NCBI GenBank assembly: GCA_022496185.1
Contig: WTXG01000002.1
Coordinates: 248,001 to 312,000 of the forward strand
Length of the DNA: 64,000 nt
Direction: 5' to 3'
From: Multifurca ochricompacta
Taxonomy: Eukaryota; Basidiomycota; Agaricomycetes; Russulales; Russulaceae
Part shown: positions 47,865 to 61,600 of the stretch, piece after piece
Position numbering within the stretch: position 1 is the stretch's first letter
Layout: every line of letters starts with the position of its first letter
Notes under the pieces: generated by a model
Seen by the model: only the letters and a program-made list of their open reading frames with translations
Databases searched by the model: none
What the model was told of the DNA's origin: nothing
Position numbers and translations under genes: made by a program

Positions 47865-48894
47865 AGGTCCTACACCCCCTCCATCCACCTGTCACCACTG
47901 TCCGTGTCAGCCTCTCGATCTTTCGATTTGTCTCATCTCGCTGTGAAATTCGCCTTGCTTTGGAATGAATATTATATCTTATCGTCTAGCTCTTCGATCA
48001 CGTTTCCTCCTTTACCCCCTCGATCTTTTTTTTTTCTTTCTCCTTTTCTTTCGATCTGTCTTGGGACATGGGCCGAATGCCTCCCTCTTGGCCCTCTTTA
48101 TCACAAACTAGGCCCTTACTATCATCTCCCTCGTCATTTTTTCATCATCGTGCTATCTCACTCTAACCATCTTCGCTTACTTTATCGTCAATGTCAAGCT
48201 CGTCCCGTTTGGTCCTTACAACTGTTGTCGCAATTAACTATCTCAGTTCAGCTTTATAGCATTTTCACCCTTGGGTGTTTATCACTTTATAAACTAGTGT
48301 CGAATATGATAATTCTATGTAGAAGTAAGTGTTCAGCATCACGTACATGGTGACCAGAACCAGATTCAATCAAAATCAAAATCAATCAAGATCTTGAACG
48401 TAGATAAAAATAAATTTCTACTGTCTGTATATCGTCGCACGCATCACATCGCTGTCGAGCTCCCCGGGCCACCACCGGTCATCAAAGAAGCCACTAAGCG
48501 ACCAACTCACTCACTCACTCATTCATTCATTCATTTTAAAGAAAAAATCTTTATCTTTACTTAAACTTAAAATCAAACACAGCCGTTGAGCTTGGCACAA
48601 GGCACAATAATTCACGTAACCGTATTCAGAGCAGAGGCAACACCAGCTTTCTGAAAGAAACTTGGCGCGCGGTTGGTATCAGCATGGCATTGAGTAAACA
48701 TGGGAACTATCTCGGTCAGGTCAGGAGACGAAGGGGAATTACAATTTATGCATTAGGGTTCTTCTAAGAATAGTGTAATGCAAAAATTCAAGAGTCTAGT
48801 CGCTATGGGCTGAGGTGTCATCTGCGAGGAAGGGTCTGTCAAAGATGATGAGAGTCAGCTCAGCAAAGGTGAAACTTGATGAATCGAGGTGGAT
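47865..48894. other. convergent intergenic region (1.0 kb)
   Basis: The 3' flanks of two convergent genes. It contains an AATC/ATCA run near 48360-48395 and an ACTC/ATTC tetranucleotide tract at 48506-48536. No coding frame is supported. Confidence 0.5.
48506..48536. repeat. ACTC/ATTC tetranucleotide repeat
   Basis: Tandem actc then attc units, about 30 bp, in the convergent spacer. Confidence 0.85.
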
Positions 48895-51800
48895 TCACAC
48901 TGACGTATACTCGTAGCCACTTCGAATGGCAGTCGACATCCATTCTTCGTCTGCCTCCTGCATAGGGAACCCCGGTCCGCCTGCCAAGCTAAGAATGACT
49001 GGCAAAAGAACGAGGCCGTGGAGGGCCCCTGCGATGATGAGAGAGAACCACATCCGGAAATAATATGTCTGCACGGCGTCAGTTTGTGCAGACGATGATG
49101 TGGAACAACGCTTTACCTCTAGGAGTTTCGAGCGTGTTAAAGCTAGTACACACATCCCAATAAGCTTCGTGAAGGTGATTCCAGAAATGACCTGAATGTA
49201 AGTCCACTATTAATGCCATGTGACGAGATACTGGCCAATAGTGGCACGCACCGATGGTCCAACATCAACCAACGCAGCGGACATCCTTTCATCTCGTTCC
49301 TGCCCAAGGGGATGATCTACGGTAAGCCCTGCATTTGAATTCATGAAGGCACGTGCAACATGCGCGCAGAACTCGACCGCGATGCCCAAGGATATGACAA
49401 GGTTGACGAGGCTAATCGCGTTCAGGCTTATTCCCCACAGTCCCATCACACCCATGACATTGACCACGGTCAATGCCACCACTGCAGTGACAATCGTACC
49501 TGTCCGCCAGGACCCAAGGAACACCGCAGTCACAATAAGGACGGACGCCAATCCCAGTCCCAGAACCTGTTGCGTGATGGATACAATATGTGCATATTGA
49601 TCGAAAAAGACGAAGAATAGCGAGTAAGGGAAAACGGATGCCCCTGTCCTTCTCGACATGTCGTCGGCTATCCTGTGTGCAGCGTCAAATGCGCCAATGA
49701 AGTCAGCCTGGCTCTTCAATGGGTTAAAAAAGGTTCGGAAGTGGGATGCCACGACGTCGTCCCGTGCGTCGTTCAGTGAAATGGCAGTTCCATAGGATGC
49801 TTGACCACCAAGAGAGCAATCTTCATCGGTAGGTGAAATAAGCCATTGCTTGAGATAACGAACGAAATCTTCGCCCTCGGGAAGTCCCTCCAAAGTGATG
49901 TTATAGGCAGGACTCTTTCCAGCCCAACAAGGTCGACAAAGCCGTGGGTTGTCCCTCGGAGAACAGAAAATGTCTGGGTTTCGTTTGCGAACGCGGCAAC
50001 AGTCCACGTCAGGGTTGAGCCAGGTCAGAAAATCATCGATCCAAGAAGCTGCCGGGTCTGAGAAGTACGATGCTTCTGGGCGTTTGCGCTCCGCTTCTAG
50101 GATATTTGCTAGAGAAAACTCATTACAGGTTGTAAAGCGAGCGCATAATGCTTGTTGTCCTTTGCGATGAGTGATGTCAACGTCATGAGAGACAAAGTAG
50201 ACGGGAGGCCCAATATCCAAGTAGGCATCCATATCGTCAAAGTATCGGATTAGGTGGGAATCTGATGGTAAAGCCAGCCTTTGATCTAATTGTAACTCAG
50301 TCAACCAACGAGTCTTCCGACGAACCAAAACTTACCAAGCCCAAGCTCAATGTGCTGTATTGATATTACAGAGATGACAAAGAAACCACCAAAGATCAGC
50401 ATTACAGCACCCTTGATTACGGGTCGAAGGATGAAAGGTGCGTAGTGCTTTCTAATGAAGCGAGCAATAGTGCCAGAGCCGCCACTGTTTGGAGTCGGCT
50501 CGAGCAACTGTATGCGCGCAGGAATTTGGATGCACGGAAAGCAGTCCATTCGACTAGCCTGATATTCGCTTGAGTTTTGCGCGCCGTTAGCTGAGTTGAG
50601 GAGGGGCTTACCTCAGTACGACGCAGATCAAGCACCATTGCACTAACGAATACCGTCACTTGGAGCAAGGCGTTCAGCAGTACACTGCCAGCAGCATAGA
50701 TGGCGAAGTTTCTCACAGCCGGCATGGGAACAAGGGCACCAAGAGCGAAAGCTAGCGTCTCCGTTGCAGAACTGAGTACGATGGATGGACCCATCTTTGC
50801 CAACGTTCGGGCGACGCGCTCTTCCGGTGGCAGATAAAGCGGTATAGAGGCGGCATCAACCGACTCTGTGTGTGAAGAGTCGAACTGAGAACGGCGGAAA
50901 GCGGGTGATATTGGTGTTGGATATGGGAGGCTCTGCTCTGGTGCAGAAGCATTGGGTCCATGCAAGAGATTTTGACGGTCGAGTTCATGGACAAGGATGA
51001 ATACGTTGTCGACACCGACGGCCAATACAAGAAACGGTATTACCTCAGCAATGATCAAGGTAACTTTGACGCCGAGGGCAGAAAACAGTCCCACAGAGGA
51101 CGCGACTGACAGGATGACCAAAGCGATGCCGAATAGCCCTAATGTAAACTTGGAGCCGACGAAAAGCTTGCTGGGTAAACGAGGAAACATATGCGGAACG
51201 TTGTGAGGATCCGTTGACAGAGGGGACGGTGATGACTGCCAGAAAAAACTAGGGAAATTGACTGCCCAGTGACGTAGCGAAGCAAGCACCCCTTCCTCAT
51301 CTCTGCCCGAATAACCTCCGCCCAAGGTCAAAGCCACATAGAAGAACATGGCAAGATACGACAAAACTACGATCCTGACATCCATGTTCGTACTCTTGTT
51401 GATCTCTTCTTCCAACGAAATCCCTGTTGAATATGAAATCTCTAAACCTGCTTCCGTCAGGGCTCGCTCCTTAATCTGTGCCAGATATTGTGCCAGCGCA
51501 TTCTCCCACTCCATTGCCCTCTCTCGAGCTTCCGGGGCAAGAGAATCGGATACGACGATATTACAACCAAGGCCTCGGCTTCCAAGTAATTGTCTCCTGG
51601 GACACCACCCAGGACGTACTTCGGTAAGAGCGGCTGCTGGAAGTCGGGAAGGCAGTCAACGGGCGCATTGGCGCAATACTCAACACGGTCAGCCCATGAC
51701 TCGGGGAGGTGGTGTCAATGTCGTTATCAAACCAAGCTGTAATAGACTGGAAGACACATGCACCCTCGGGGCCGGCAGGTCGGAAACACACGTCAGAAAG

Positions 51801-53321
51801 ACTGTATGAATTTGGCGAGGAACGAAGGGCACGAATGTCGGCTTCAACGGAGGACCAGAACTTAAGGTGATCCCATGAAAGTACTGGCTTTTTCGTCGAC
51901 AAGAGTTGTCCATGCTCTTCGGTTGCGGTAGAGGTTATGAAAATCTGCTGTGGCCTGTAGAAGGGACCAAAATTTTGGTCGAAAAAATCTTTCCGGATCT
52001 TGCTTTCTGAGTCAGGCGCAACCCATAGCCGGACTGGATCCGTTTCGACGCCGAACCTACTCCAACCGGTGTTAAGGAGACCCATCAAAGTAAACACTAT
52101 AGCGAAAGTCGCCCATGGGGATGATGCAGCGAAGAGGCCAAGCTTATAGAACATCCGGCGAAGCTTTACATTTAACCGATATTGTCGAGGCTGAACACTG
52201 TCAAGGGGATCCAGAAGCGTAACACCACGACCAACGTTCCGTGGGGCAGTGGTGCTATGTGATGACTGTTCGCCATCAAGGTACCGAGCCAGGGAAGAGG
52301 CACCTACTAAGTCACGAGAATGGGACCGTGGAGAAAGGGGAGTATCGGAAGTTGTTTCTGGAACGAGAGCTAAACGACCGTACTTCCTCTCCTCCCGACG
52401 GCGCAGGACAGTCTGTAGACTGAAACCCGTCGTGAACGCAAAGAGGCACAGTGAATATGCTAATATGAGAGTGAAAGATAGACAGGAGAGCGCCCCTACA
52501 TGACAAGAGGTCCCAGGGGTAGGAAGATCGGGTAAGGTTGGGCAAATTTGTGGGCAGTCAACACACGCGCATCGGCTAGATAGGTCATTATCTGCGCAAT
52601 TTCGCGGGGGCTTGTCAAAGGCAACCATGCCTGGTGAGACAGATGAAGGGAAGTTAATCTGAAACGGACTTCCAAGAGGCTTGTTCTCTCCCATTGATCT
52701 GAGAAACGCCAAGTAGTCCTTCGCTCCTTCACCGATCAAATCCATGGCGTAACCATTGGTTGCTCCGACTTTGACATCTTTGCAACTATTAAAAAAACCT
52801 CGTCCGTGACGCTCGGAAACAAAAAAGTCCAAAGATTCCACTGCAGTTTGCCCGGTCGAAGATATTTGTGTTGAAGTGACGTTGATGAAGGAGGCTTGGT
52901 CAGAAGAACACGTGAAATGGCAAAAGAAAGCGCGAAAATTGTTGCGGCAAGCTGGGCACGATGTGATTAGGGGTTCTGCCTCGTTCAGGTTGTCTCGTAG
53001 GACTTCCAGTTGGTCTGAATTACAGCATATTGGACCACCAGCAAGTTCTTCACCGCATACTGAAGCAAGAAGGTATCTGGTTTTGTCATCTGGCTTGGTA
53101 TATCACAAATGATTTTCAACATCGAGGAAGTAACCAAGAGCAGTGTGGTGCCGTACCTCATATGCTGGACCATCATATGGACATGGTAAAGGCTTCCCAA
53201 AAAAACCCTTGGAACCGCATGAACCTCGCATAGAGCAACGACCAATTGTGTGATCAGAATGATACGGGTATTGTGTGGTCATTGTTGGAAGCCTAAAGGA
53301 AGAACTGGACACAAACTCCAC
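48895..53321 (-). CDS. NCR1: Niemann-Pick type C sterol transporter NCR1 (NPC1)
   Basis: This is a vacuolar/lysosomal multi-pass protein that integrates sterols from the lumen. The N-terminal Cys-rich sterol-binding domain has RGSCGSKGFFGKPLPCPYDG, GPICCNSDQLEVLRDNL, SCPACRNNFRAFFCHFTC and NSCKDVKVG. The first membrane helix and loops follow (SPWATFAIVFTLMGL, FGVETDPVRLWVAP). The sterol-sensing domain has SSVGLFSALGVKV, EVIPFLVLAVGVDNVFILVH and LAFALGALVPMPAVRNF. The C-terminal RND half has NVMGVMGLWGISLNAISLVN and SLGIAVEFCAHV. The protein ends LVLLPVILSLAGGPG. Breaks of one missing base occur at 51703-51706 (GGGG run) and near 51560. The N-terminus is uncertain, since no signal peptide is in phase; ATG 53321 is the furthest in-frame Met. 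NCR1 and DPH1 starts lie 157 bp apart, head-to-head. Confidence 0.92.
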
Positions 53322-53478
53322 GTCGCTGGTAGCTCGAGCTCACTGGCCGTGGCTGTATGCTCGCTGTACATGAAGTGGGCGCGTAACATCGCGTTTGAAC
53401 GACGTTGCAAATTCCGCGGAGTCACGTGTCCACTCAATCTAAAAGCTCCTCTTAGAGTTCGACCAGAGTTCGACCAAA
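53322..53478. promoter_or_regulatory. short bidirectional promoter region (NCR1/DPH1)
   Basis: Only 157 bp separate the two divergent start codons. The TSS and promoter of both genes must overlap here. No TATA box is evident. Confidence 0.45.
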
Positions 53479-55292
53479 ATGTTGCTGTCAGCGGTAGCAC
53501 CTCCTGCCGTTCAGAATTCCAGTTCTCCAAAAAAAATTACAAAAAAGCGCTTTGTTGGAAATAAAAGCTTGCAGCCATCAAGACATGGTGTACCCATCTC
53601 TGTCGTCAACCAGATCCCTCAAGAAATTCTTTCGGACTCGCAGCTTAACAATGCTATTAAGCAGCTACCCTCTAATTATTCTTTCGAGATACACAAAACC
53701 ATACATCACATCAGAAAGAACAACTCAAATATGGTTGCTTTGCAAATGCCAGAGGGCCTTCAGATGTTTGCCTGTACTATTGCGGACATCATCGAAAGGT
53801 TAGAATACTTTAGCATCGGTGTGAAATACATAATTTAAATCTTCCCAGATTTACCGAAGCTCTCACCGTTATCATGGGAGACGTTACTTACGGCGCATGC
53901 TGCGTCGATGATTACACTGCATCTGCGCTAGGGTGCGATATGTTAGTGCACTACGGACATAGTTGCCTCGGTCCGCAGGCTCTCTTGCCCCGGTTCCCAG
54001 CCATGTCGTTGACCCTTTCCCAGTTCCTATGGATCAGACAACCATCAAAACCCTTTATGTTTTTGTGGAAATTGCGATCGACTCTGTTCATCTTGCGCAG
54101 ACCGTGAGGCTGAATTTCCCCGATGACCGCCGCTTGTTCTACGAGACATTGTTGGAATCCGAAGAGGGAGATCAGGAGATTCCTGCAGGCACAGATATAG
54201 GACATCTACGACATCTACGGATAGAGGGACCTCTCGCTGCATCCTCTGATGCTCAGGGAAGCCCTGATGACGACTCTTTGCCAGGGTCATCAACAGAGCC
54301 AACACGCTTGACACTTGTATCTACCATTCAATTCGTGGCTGCACTTCAGCAGCTAAAGGAGGACCTGAATGCTGCATATTCTGGGGCACCGCTGTTAGGT
54401 CTTTTTGAAGGCGGGACCGAAGGTACCGGGCCAAGGGAACCGGCTGTCGCGGCACGAATTGCTAACCTTTGGAGGGGAAAATACGAGACCACCATCCCCC
54501 GTTCAAAACCTTTGTCCCCCGGAGAGATTCTCGGATGCACAGCGCCTCAACTCGGTGATGTCGACGCTTTGATGTACAGCCTCCAGTGACTCCATCGGCA
54601 GGGTCAGTGCTGATCAGGATTCCCCAAACAGATATCTTGGAGATGGCCGCTTCCATCTTGAGGCTATCATGATCGCCAATCCATCCGTGCCGGCATTCAG
54701 GTACGACCCATACTCCAAGAAACTCACTCGAGAGCGGTACCACCATCGAAAAATGCAAGCGGCGCGGAGTGATGCAGTGACCGCGGCCCGCAAGAGTATC
54801 GATGATATCGCCCGCAGGGCTTCCGAGTCGACCGTAAACAGCTCTATCGGTGACCCTCCCGTCTGGGGGGTCGTTTTAGGTACTCTGGGCCGACAAGGCA
54901 ATTTTAAGCAACTACAGGTACGAGACTTTATGACACCCCTTCCCCCAATAACCCGCCCGTCTCACCTCATCTCATAGGCCATCACGAGACAAATGACTCT
55001 TTCGCGCACATCTATACCTTACGTTCCCATCCTCCTCTCAGAGCTGTCACCAGCGAAGCTGTCCCTTTTCAATCCTCACATCTCGATATTCGTGCAAACA
55101 TCCTGCCCTCGCCTCTCCATCGATTGGGGCTACGCATTTGATCGCCCACTCCTGAGTCCTTACGAGACGGCCGTGGCAGTAGGAAAGACTGCGAGTTGGG
55201 TTGATCGAGAAGGCGATACTTATCCCATGGACTTTTATGCTTCTGGGACTCCATGGGCTGAATCCAGAACAACCGCCTCATTTGAATTATAA
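53479..55292 (+). CDS. DPH1: diphthamide biosynthesis protein 1 (ACP transferase subunit)
   Basis: With Dph2, this forms the [4Fe-4S] radical enzyme that transfers the 3-amino-3-carboxypropyl group of SAM to a histidine of eEF2, the first step of diphthamide synthesis. Five exons (53479-53798, 53849-53970, 54024-54573, 54632-54917, 54978-55292) join in phase to 530 residues. Family blocks: [112 protein letters not shown], and [17 protein letters not shown]. The three cysteines that ligate the cluster are those in GACCVDD, LGCT and TSCPRLS, all present. The TTT-rich C-terminus matches Dph1 rather than Dph2 (no extra family C-terminal domain). An insertion of about 60 acidic residues after FYETL is seen, and is not unusual in fungal Dph1. 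No frame break. Confidence 0.95.
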
Positions 55293-55366
55293 GGAATACA
55301 CAGCGCCAAAAATACATAACGCTAATTGGAACTGTAACAGTACAAAGTACATCATCGTAACTCGGC

Positions 55367-58300
55367 TTAGAATGTGAACGTGTGAGGCAGCCGCGAATGC
55401 ATGGAAATGCAGCTATCTAAAAATTGCTCTAGATTCTGCAGGCTCACTGGACCGCCGAGTGACTCAATACCTGGGAAGTGGCCAGCGAAAACCCCCGCGT
55501 GCAGAGTGGACCAAATTGGATCCATAGCCTCCTCACGCCCGAGGTGATCAAGCATACAAGGCTGCGGCTGGGACAATGTCCGGGTTGCCCTGTCGAGACG
55601 CTGTGAAAGACCCATGGGAGGAGCCACGCAGTAGACTGAATGGACTGCTGGATCACTTGCACGACACCGACCAGTGACGATGTTCAATACGAACAATGTT
55701 CGCTTGCAAATCACGCCAAGATGATCCAAGGCTTTCTGTGCAAGTGTGTTATGGGGTTTGAGAGTTACGAGGATGCCTTGTGCCATCGCGAGCCACTCCT
55801 CAAGCTCTCATTCTCGGTGTTCTGAGTATCCATGATGATGGCAATCGCGAGGGTTACTGAGTTATTGTAAGCGAAGACTGAGGCCATTCGATGTACCAAC
55901 TGGCTTACAAGCCGATTTGAAAACTATCAGAGTCAATCCCGACCATGTCAAATGCCCTGGTTCAGCCGAGGTTTGCAACAGTTGCAGAAGGGCCAATTGC
56001 CGTTTGCTTACGAAGAATGCATGAACACAGGTGCCAAGAACAAAAATAATCTATACTTACCTGAACGCAACACAAATCGACCTTGCATGTTTGTGGAACA
56101 CGGAAAGTTTCTTGTCTTGTGGAGACAAGTCATCGAAGTCCTTCTCCTTTGTAGGGTGAATGAATAGAAACGGTCGCTAACATGGTGTCAAAAGCTTTTC
56201 CCATCAACTGTATGAACCTTGCCCACTAGAAGCAACATCCGGTGGTGAGTCACCTCGGAAACCAGCATTTGATACTGGAAATCTCTAGTTAAAATCATAC
56301 CGCGAGTTCCATAGCATACATACTTGAAGGGATAGATAAGGTCGGGCAACAGCTATCTGTGTCGTCTGGTAGCGCAGTGACATCGGCAGCTCGAGCTCAA
56401 ACTTCCTGAGTTGCTCTTCCAGATCCATGACTACCCGATACGTAGGCAGGGTGACGCAAAAGCATTGATCCCATACGTGGCCACTAAGCTTTTGAAACTG
56501 GGATTGATACAGATGATATACTGCCCCAGGGTAATCAGGAAATGCCATTATAAGACCGTCCCTCTACGCACAGGAATCAGTGGGTTCCTCCAATGTTTTT
56601 CCGGCCAAATCTGGGATATCAACAACGTCTGCTTGATCTAAGTTCATAGGAAGAGCAACGTCGACATGCTGGGCGATGGCAGTCATGAGCACTCAATGTA
56701 GCTTGGCACGGAGAGACCCAACCTGCTCGGAGATTATATATGGGCGTCGGTATTCCATACTATGACACCTTAGTGGGGGGTCAGTTGTAGTGGACGAACG
56801 TGAATAATGTCTTCACCTATCTATTGTGAAAAGTGTCCCTAGAGTGGGTAAGGGGTCGACGATGATACTCCTGTTAGATGTAAACAAGGACCAAGAAGAA
56901 ATCCCTTACACCATAACCGCCTACGTATTTCTGCGTCCTCAGGTCGCATCCGCCAAGTGGTGGTACCGTCGCGGTTCAACGAGACTGCGATGTAGGTTAA
57001 AACCTGGCATAGTGTCCAGGATTTAGGGCGTCATACGTGTCTGCGCCATTCGAATGGCAAGAGTAGCTATATACCAGCTTTCTCCCGCATTTGCTTCGTT
57101 CTACATGAGAGGTTAGCCCTCGTGTCTGGAGCCGGAGCCGGAACACATATGGCATGTCGGGCTCACCCACTGGTATATGGAGAACAAGATGAGAGCTTGA
57201 ACGCGTTCGATTGACGAAAGCGGGTAATCGGTACAAGTGAATAATACTGAATGCGAGAAATCTACCAGCCGCTGCTGCATGACCTTCCTCCCTGAAGGAT
57301 ACTCGGCGAATAGCAGAGCCTGTTGCTCCCTGTCTGTGCACACTAATCGAAGGAGAACTGGCAGAACGTACGTCTTCATCGGTTTCGGGTAAAAACTGTA
57401 AGGCCGTTGCACAAGTAATAGCAAGCAAGGCGGTGAATTCGATACTGGGTGGCAATGAACCGGACGACGACGTGCGATAGTAGGCTTCGAAACATGGTCT
57501 ATGGATAACGGGTAATATCCAGTGGGCTGAGGATTTGTCGAAGTAATAAGAGAGCAGGAAAGTTGTGATCTTCTGGTTGGGAAAGTCACGTTGTATCACG
57601 GAAAGTGGCGTCGCTGTTCTGAAGGCGGGGAACTGCACGTTTTACATGACATGAAAAATAATGTAATAACTGTGAGAAAGAACAGACCGATTGTATTACA
57701 GAAAAAGGGTGCTGGTTATCCGGTGCTTCCTGCTGCGATAATTGGCTGAGCGCCGTTGCAGCGACCTGAACCGCATTATCATGAACTGATCCCGAAATTT
57801 CTGGGGATATAATGTTGCTTGCATTAGCATTCTGCAACACCAGAAACAAGGAGTCGAGACCTGCGAGGACAATCGATTCGGAATTAATTGCGGAGTTTGA
57901 GCCGTTAAGCTGCCTTGAACTAGGGACGTCAATCGAATTGTCCTGAATGGACCCTTCCCCTTCCCCTGGCAGTCTGTTATATCATAAATCATATCATGGC
58001 GCGCCGAAGCGATCATCTCTCACTTGCGTCTTTTGAGCTCCTTCGGCTCCTCGTAGATACAGACATCTGGACAGCCGCGATTTACACTGAAGGGGAATTT
58101 TTTTTTTTTTTGATCATTATGCGGAGTAAGCGACAACGACTCGATTGTTCAAGCGCACCATCTGGAACAAGGGTAGCCCCGATCACACTGTATTAGAGAA
58201 CATGAGGGTTAGTTAAAGACAAGACTGGTTTATTAATTTTCACACAATGCAACTCGCCTGCTGCTTTCTTTTATGACACGCTTAACGGATATGATATAAT

Positions 58301-58468
58301 AAATTTGAGGGAACTACGATGAGACAGTAATATACCCACGTTGACAGCTCCTACAACGAGTGATCAAGCGGGATGAAAGAAGTATACGCCTAGGGGAGAG
58401 AGATCTCACAAAATAATTCTATTCCGTCTTAACTTTGGTTTAACGGGATTTGACTCTGCTTCTCGCAT
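55367..58468 (-). CDS. Zn2Cys6 fungal transcription factor
   Basis: This is a DNA-binding regulator with a Gal4-type binuclear cluster and a fungal_trans domain. The start MREAESNPVKPKLRRNRIIL is followed by exons that assemble CDRGYPCSRCVNRGCPDVC and IYEEPKELKRRK (58187-57990). The first Cys pair (SCxxC...K) seems to lie in one or two tiny exons between about 58420 and 58230 that I could not place without ambiguity. After a disordered linker comes fungal_trans sequence: TPLSVIQRDFPNQKITTFLL, SYYFDKSSAHWILPVIHRPC, FEAYYRTSSSGSLPPSIEF, TALLAITCATALQF. Conserved C-terminal helices include LIMAFPDYPGAVYHLYQSQF and LEEQLRKFELELPMSLRYQT. The stop is at 55367, after HAGVFAGHFPGIES. Middle exons are only partly resolved. 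The target genes cannot be told; this family is huge in fungi. Confidence 0.8.
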
Positions 58469-58531
58469 TACCGATACCGATATATCGATGTCGTGTCGAT
58501 GTCGATGTAAGTAAGTGTAAAACGGTGACGG

Positions 58532-58555
58532 GTGACAGTGACAGTGACAGTGACA
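58532..58555. repeat. GTGACA repeat
   Basis: Four tandem gacagt/gtgaca units, followed by an AAACA-rich stretch, in the 5' flank of the Zn2Cys6 gene. Confidence 0.85.
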
Positions 58556-58636
58556 AGAAACAAACAACCAGACAAACAAACAAACACAAATACAGGGAGA
58601 TTTAATTTTTAATTAATTACATGCTATTATGACACG

Positions 58637-61600
58637 TTAAAACACTGTTAAAATAAATAAAATGAATGGTACTAACCCATAAGCGTATTCAACTTCATCC
58701 ACGCCACCACCCGAAGGGAAATTACCTGTCCCTTCTCTAGGAACGGGACCGAGTTCATCACTCTCTTCCTCGTCCACGCCACTATAATCTACGTCATCAA
58801 GTCCAAAAGGCAAGACAGGGCGTAGCTTGTCAGATCCAGATGACGAACGGCGGGCGCCTGGTCCCGCAGGTGACTTTGTCAGCGCGGCCATAGTTTTTGG
58901 GCTCATGTGCTTATGAGTGGATCCATTCAGTGCTGCATGCAAAGTGATAATAGCCTTCCATACTTACCTCCCAGTTGTTAAGATTCTCATCTGCGATTTC
59001 TGCGCCCTCGCGGCCAATGTCTCGACTTTCATCTCCTAGCTCCCCAATTGATCCGATGCTTTCGCTATCGCTTATACCATCTGCAAGCTCTGATGCAAGG
59101 TCGGGAAGCCTGTGCCATGCTGAAGTACCGCCGCTCTGGCTCTCCGTGCCATGCGCCTGTGATGGGCCATCCGACCACCCAAGATCAGACAAGTACTCTT
59201 CATATTCCTCTTCAAAGGCAATATCTTCCGTTATGTAAGGAAGGAATATGTTTGTGTCCGGTGCGTGTGCACGAAGAGGCGGGAACACATCAGCTTCAAC
59301 TACATTCGGGGTGCCCACGGGACGCAGAAGACCAGATAGCTCTGGGCCAGGATGCAGGCCATCCAGGTGATGGGATAAGCTTACTGAGCGCCTGTGTGCT
59401 TGACTGTGCACATGCGCGGCTTGCAGCCCGTAGCGTTTCGTGTTATCTGTATTAATCATATCAGTAAATGTAAGCGGGCTTTAACGTGCATGTAACGCAA
59501 CAAAATTTGACGAGCTGCCGGAGCGCCTGTTCCTGCGCCTGGAATTGGACTTGTAATCTATACCCACACGGCGTGTAACAAAATCAAAGGCGCACCTGTC
59601 CCTCCCCGACATCATCTACTTCATTGCCTGTAAGCCATTCGTCACGTAGATCGGGCCGGCAGTTGAGGTAGATCGACGTAATGACTTGCATGTTCGCTAA
59701 TAAATTGCGTTAACAATGTAGCGTAAGCGAATTAGCTACACTCGCGTACTTGCCGCCATCTGCGCCCGCTGTACGGCACTTGACTCTTGATTAATTTCAG
59801 AATGTGGAGCTGCAGCAGGGGGTGCTGCACTTTCAATACACGCTTGAGAACGGCCTGTGTAAATGTGACGGGTGTGAAAACTAAAGTGTAAATACTATGA
59901 AAAGGTCGCGCGCTACCGTGCTCTTGTATTGGACAAGCATTCGAATACGATGTGAGCGATTTTTAGAGAGCTTCTGCATAACCTTGGCGAAGTTAATTGT
60001 GAAGAAAAAGTTGCGCCAAGAGAACTCAGTGAGCATGTCAACTTCTTCGTGAACCATTGTTCCATTGGGTAGGATTGTAGTCCGCGTCACAGTACGCCGC
60101 GGAAGGCTGAGCATACTGTCTTCGACCCGGCTAAGCTGAGGGTTCTTAGAGAAGTGGAGGAGGCAATATCGGAAAAAGCTTAACAATCGAAACTTTGGTA
60201 TGGTGCATGAATAGTAAGGGCAATACACGTACTTATTGTCGGATGAATCTGCTTTGGAGACAACTGTAGTCGATACATCTTGCATCCCGAACATCTTCAT
60301 GACGAGCAATAAACAGTTCGTGTCGAGTAACAATTGGCCAAGATGATGAAACTTCATGACATCTGAGACGGCTAATTGAGTTGATGAATATCCTGGATCG
60401 AGTATACGAACCTACGCGAGACTTTGAACCACTTAAGCGTGAGGAGTAGAATCGCGGAGACAGCCTTGGTTGTAATCTCGCGATGGCGGGTGACGTCTAT
60501 CTCATCAAGAGTAGGAGGATGTAATGGCGGCTGCTGTGCATCTTGAGCTAAACATCCTATCAGTTCCAGATTGTAGCGTAGTGTGAGACCATGCTGACGT
60601 GAAGAGACTCCAGGCGGAAAATTCGCCGAATTGGCTGATGTTGGCGGCTGACCCGGGGAAGACGCGGATACGATGGCCAGGAGAAGCTTCAACAAGACAA
60701 GCACCCAGTTAGAAAGCACAGGAAGAACAGCGCTCTGATGATCGCGTCAGATAAGTGTGTGTGCGCAAAACGCAGCGAGATCATACATAAACCTGCTCGA
60801 CGCGCCGCAAGCGCATCAAGTCTTCTCTTTTGATTTTCAAGCGACGTTTCTCAACAGTAGCGTCAGCAGCTTTCATCGCAGCCTCGGTCTCAGCAATTTT
60901 CGCGTCCAAAAGGGCAACGTCGGGCAGAACGTCGTTCTCGGTCTCAACAGCGCTCTCACTCTGATAGCGTTGATGATGTGAGCTAGAGCTTGGAGCGAAG
61001 TGGACGGCTACGTACGCTCAACTTCAGCTTGCTGAATGACTCGACGACATCGTCCGTCCCCGAGAGATGCTCCAACCCACTTTCTGAGTGAATGAACTCC
61101 TCACGCGTGCGCCACATTTGCCATAGCGCCAGGCTCACATACATGTGCTTGGAGTACAGCTTCTCCGCCTCCTTGATGGCGAATGGCACGAGCATCATGT
61201 CGCCGTCCCGGCCTCTTGCTCTCGAGAAAGGGAATAGGAACGGACGGCAAGGGTCAGTTTGATATTGCTGTTTTTTGGGTTTAGGAGCTGCAGGAGGGGG
61301 GGATGGCGCAGGGGTAGCAGTTTGAGGAATTGAACGATAGCCAGACTGAAGCTGCGATGAACCTTGCAGACCGGAGAGGTTGAGTAGTGCGGGTTGGGCA
61401 TCGTGCTCGTCATGATGATAATGATGTCGGATGGGAATGGGGTTGTATGCTTCGGAAAGCTTAGATATCGGAGGGAGGGCGGAAACTGGTATGGGTTGCT
61501 CAAGGGTGCTAGCGACAGGGAGGGCGGGACCAGGGTTTGGAGGAGAAAAGGTCGGATATTTGACAGTGACTTCTTCGTGGAAGGCTTTCATGTCTACAGG

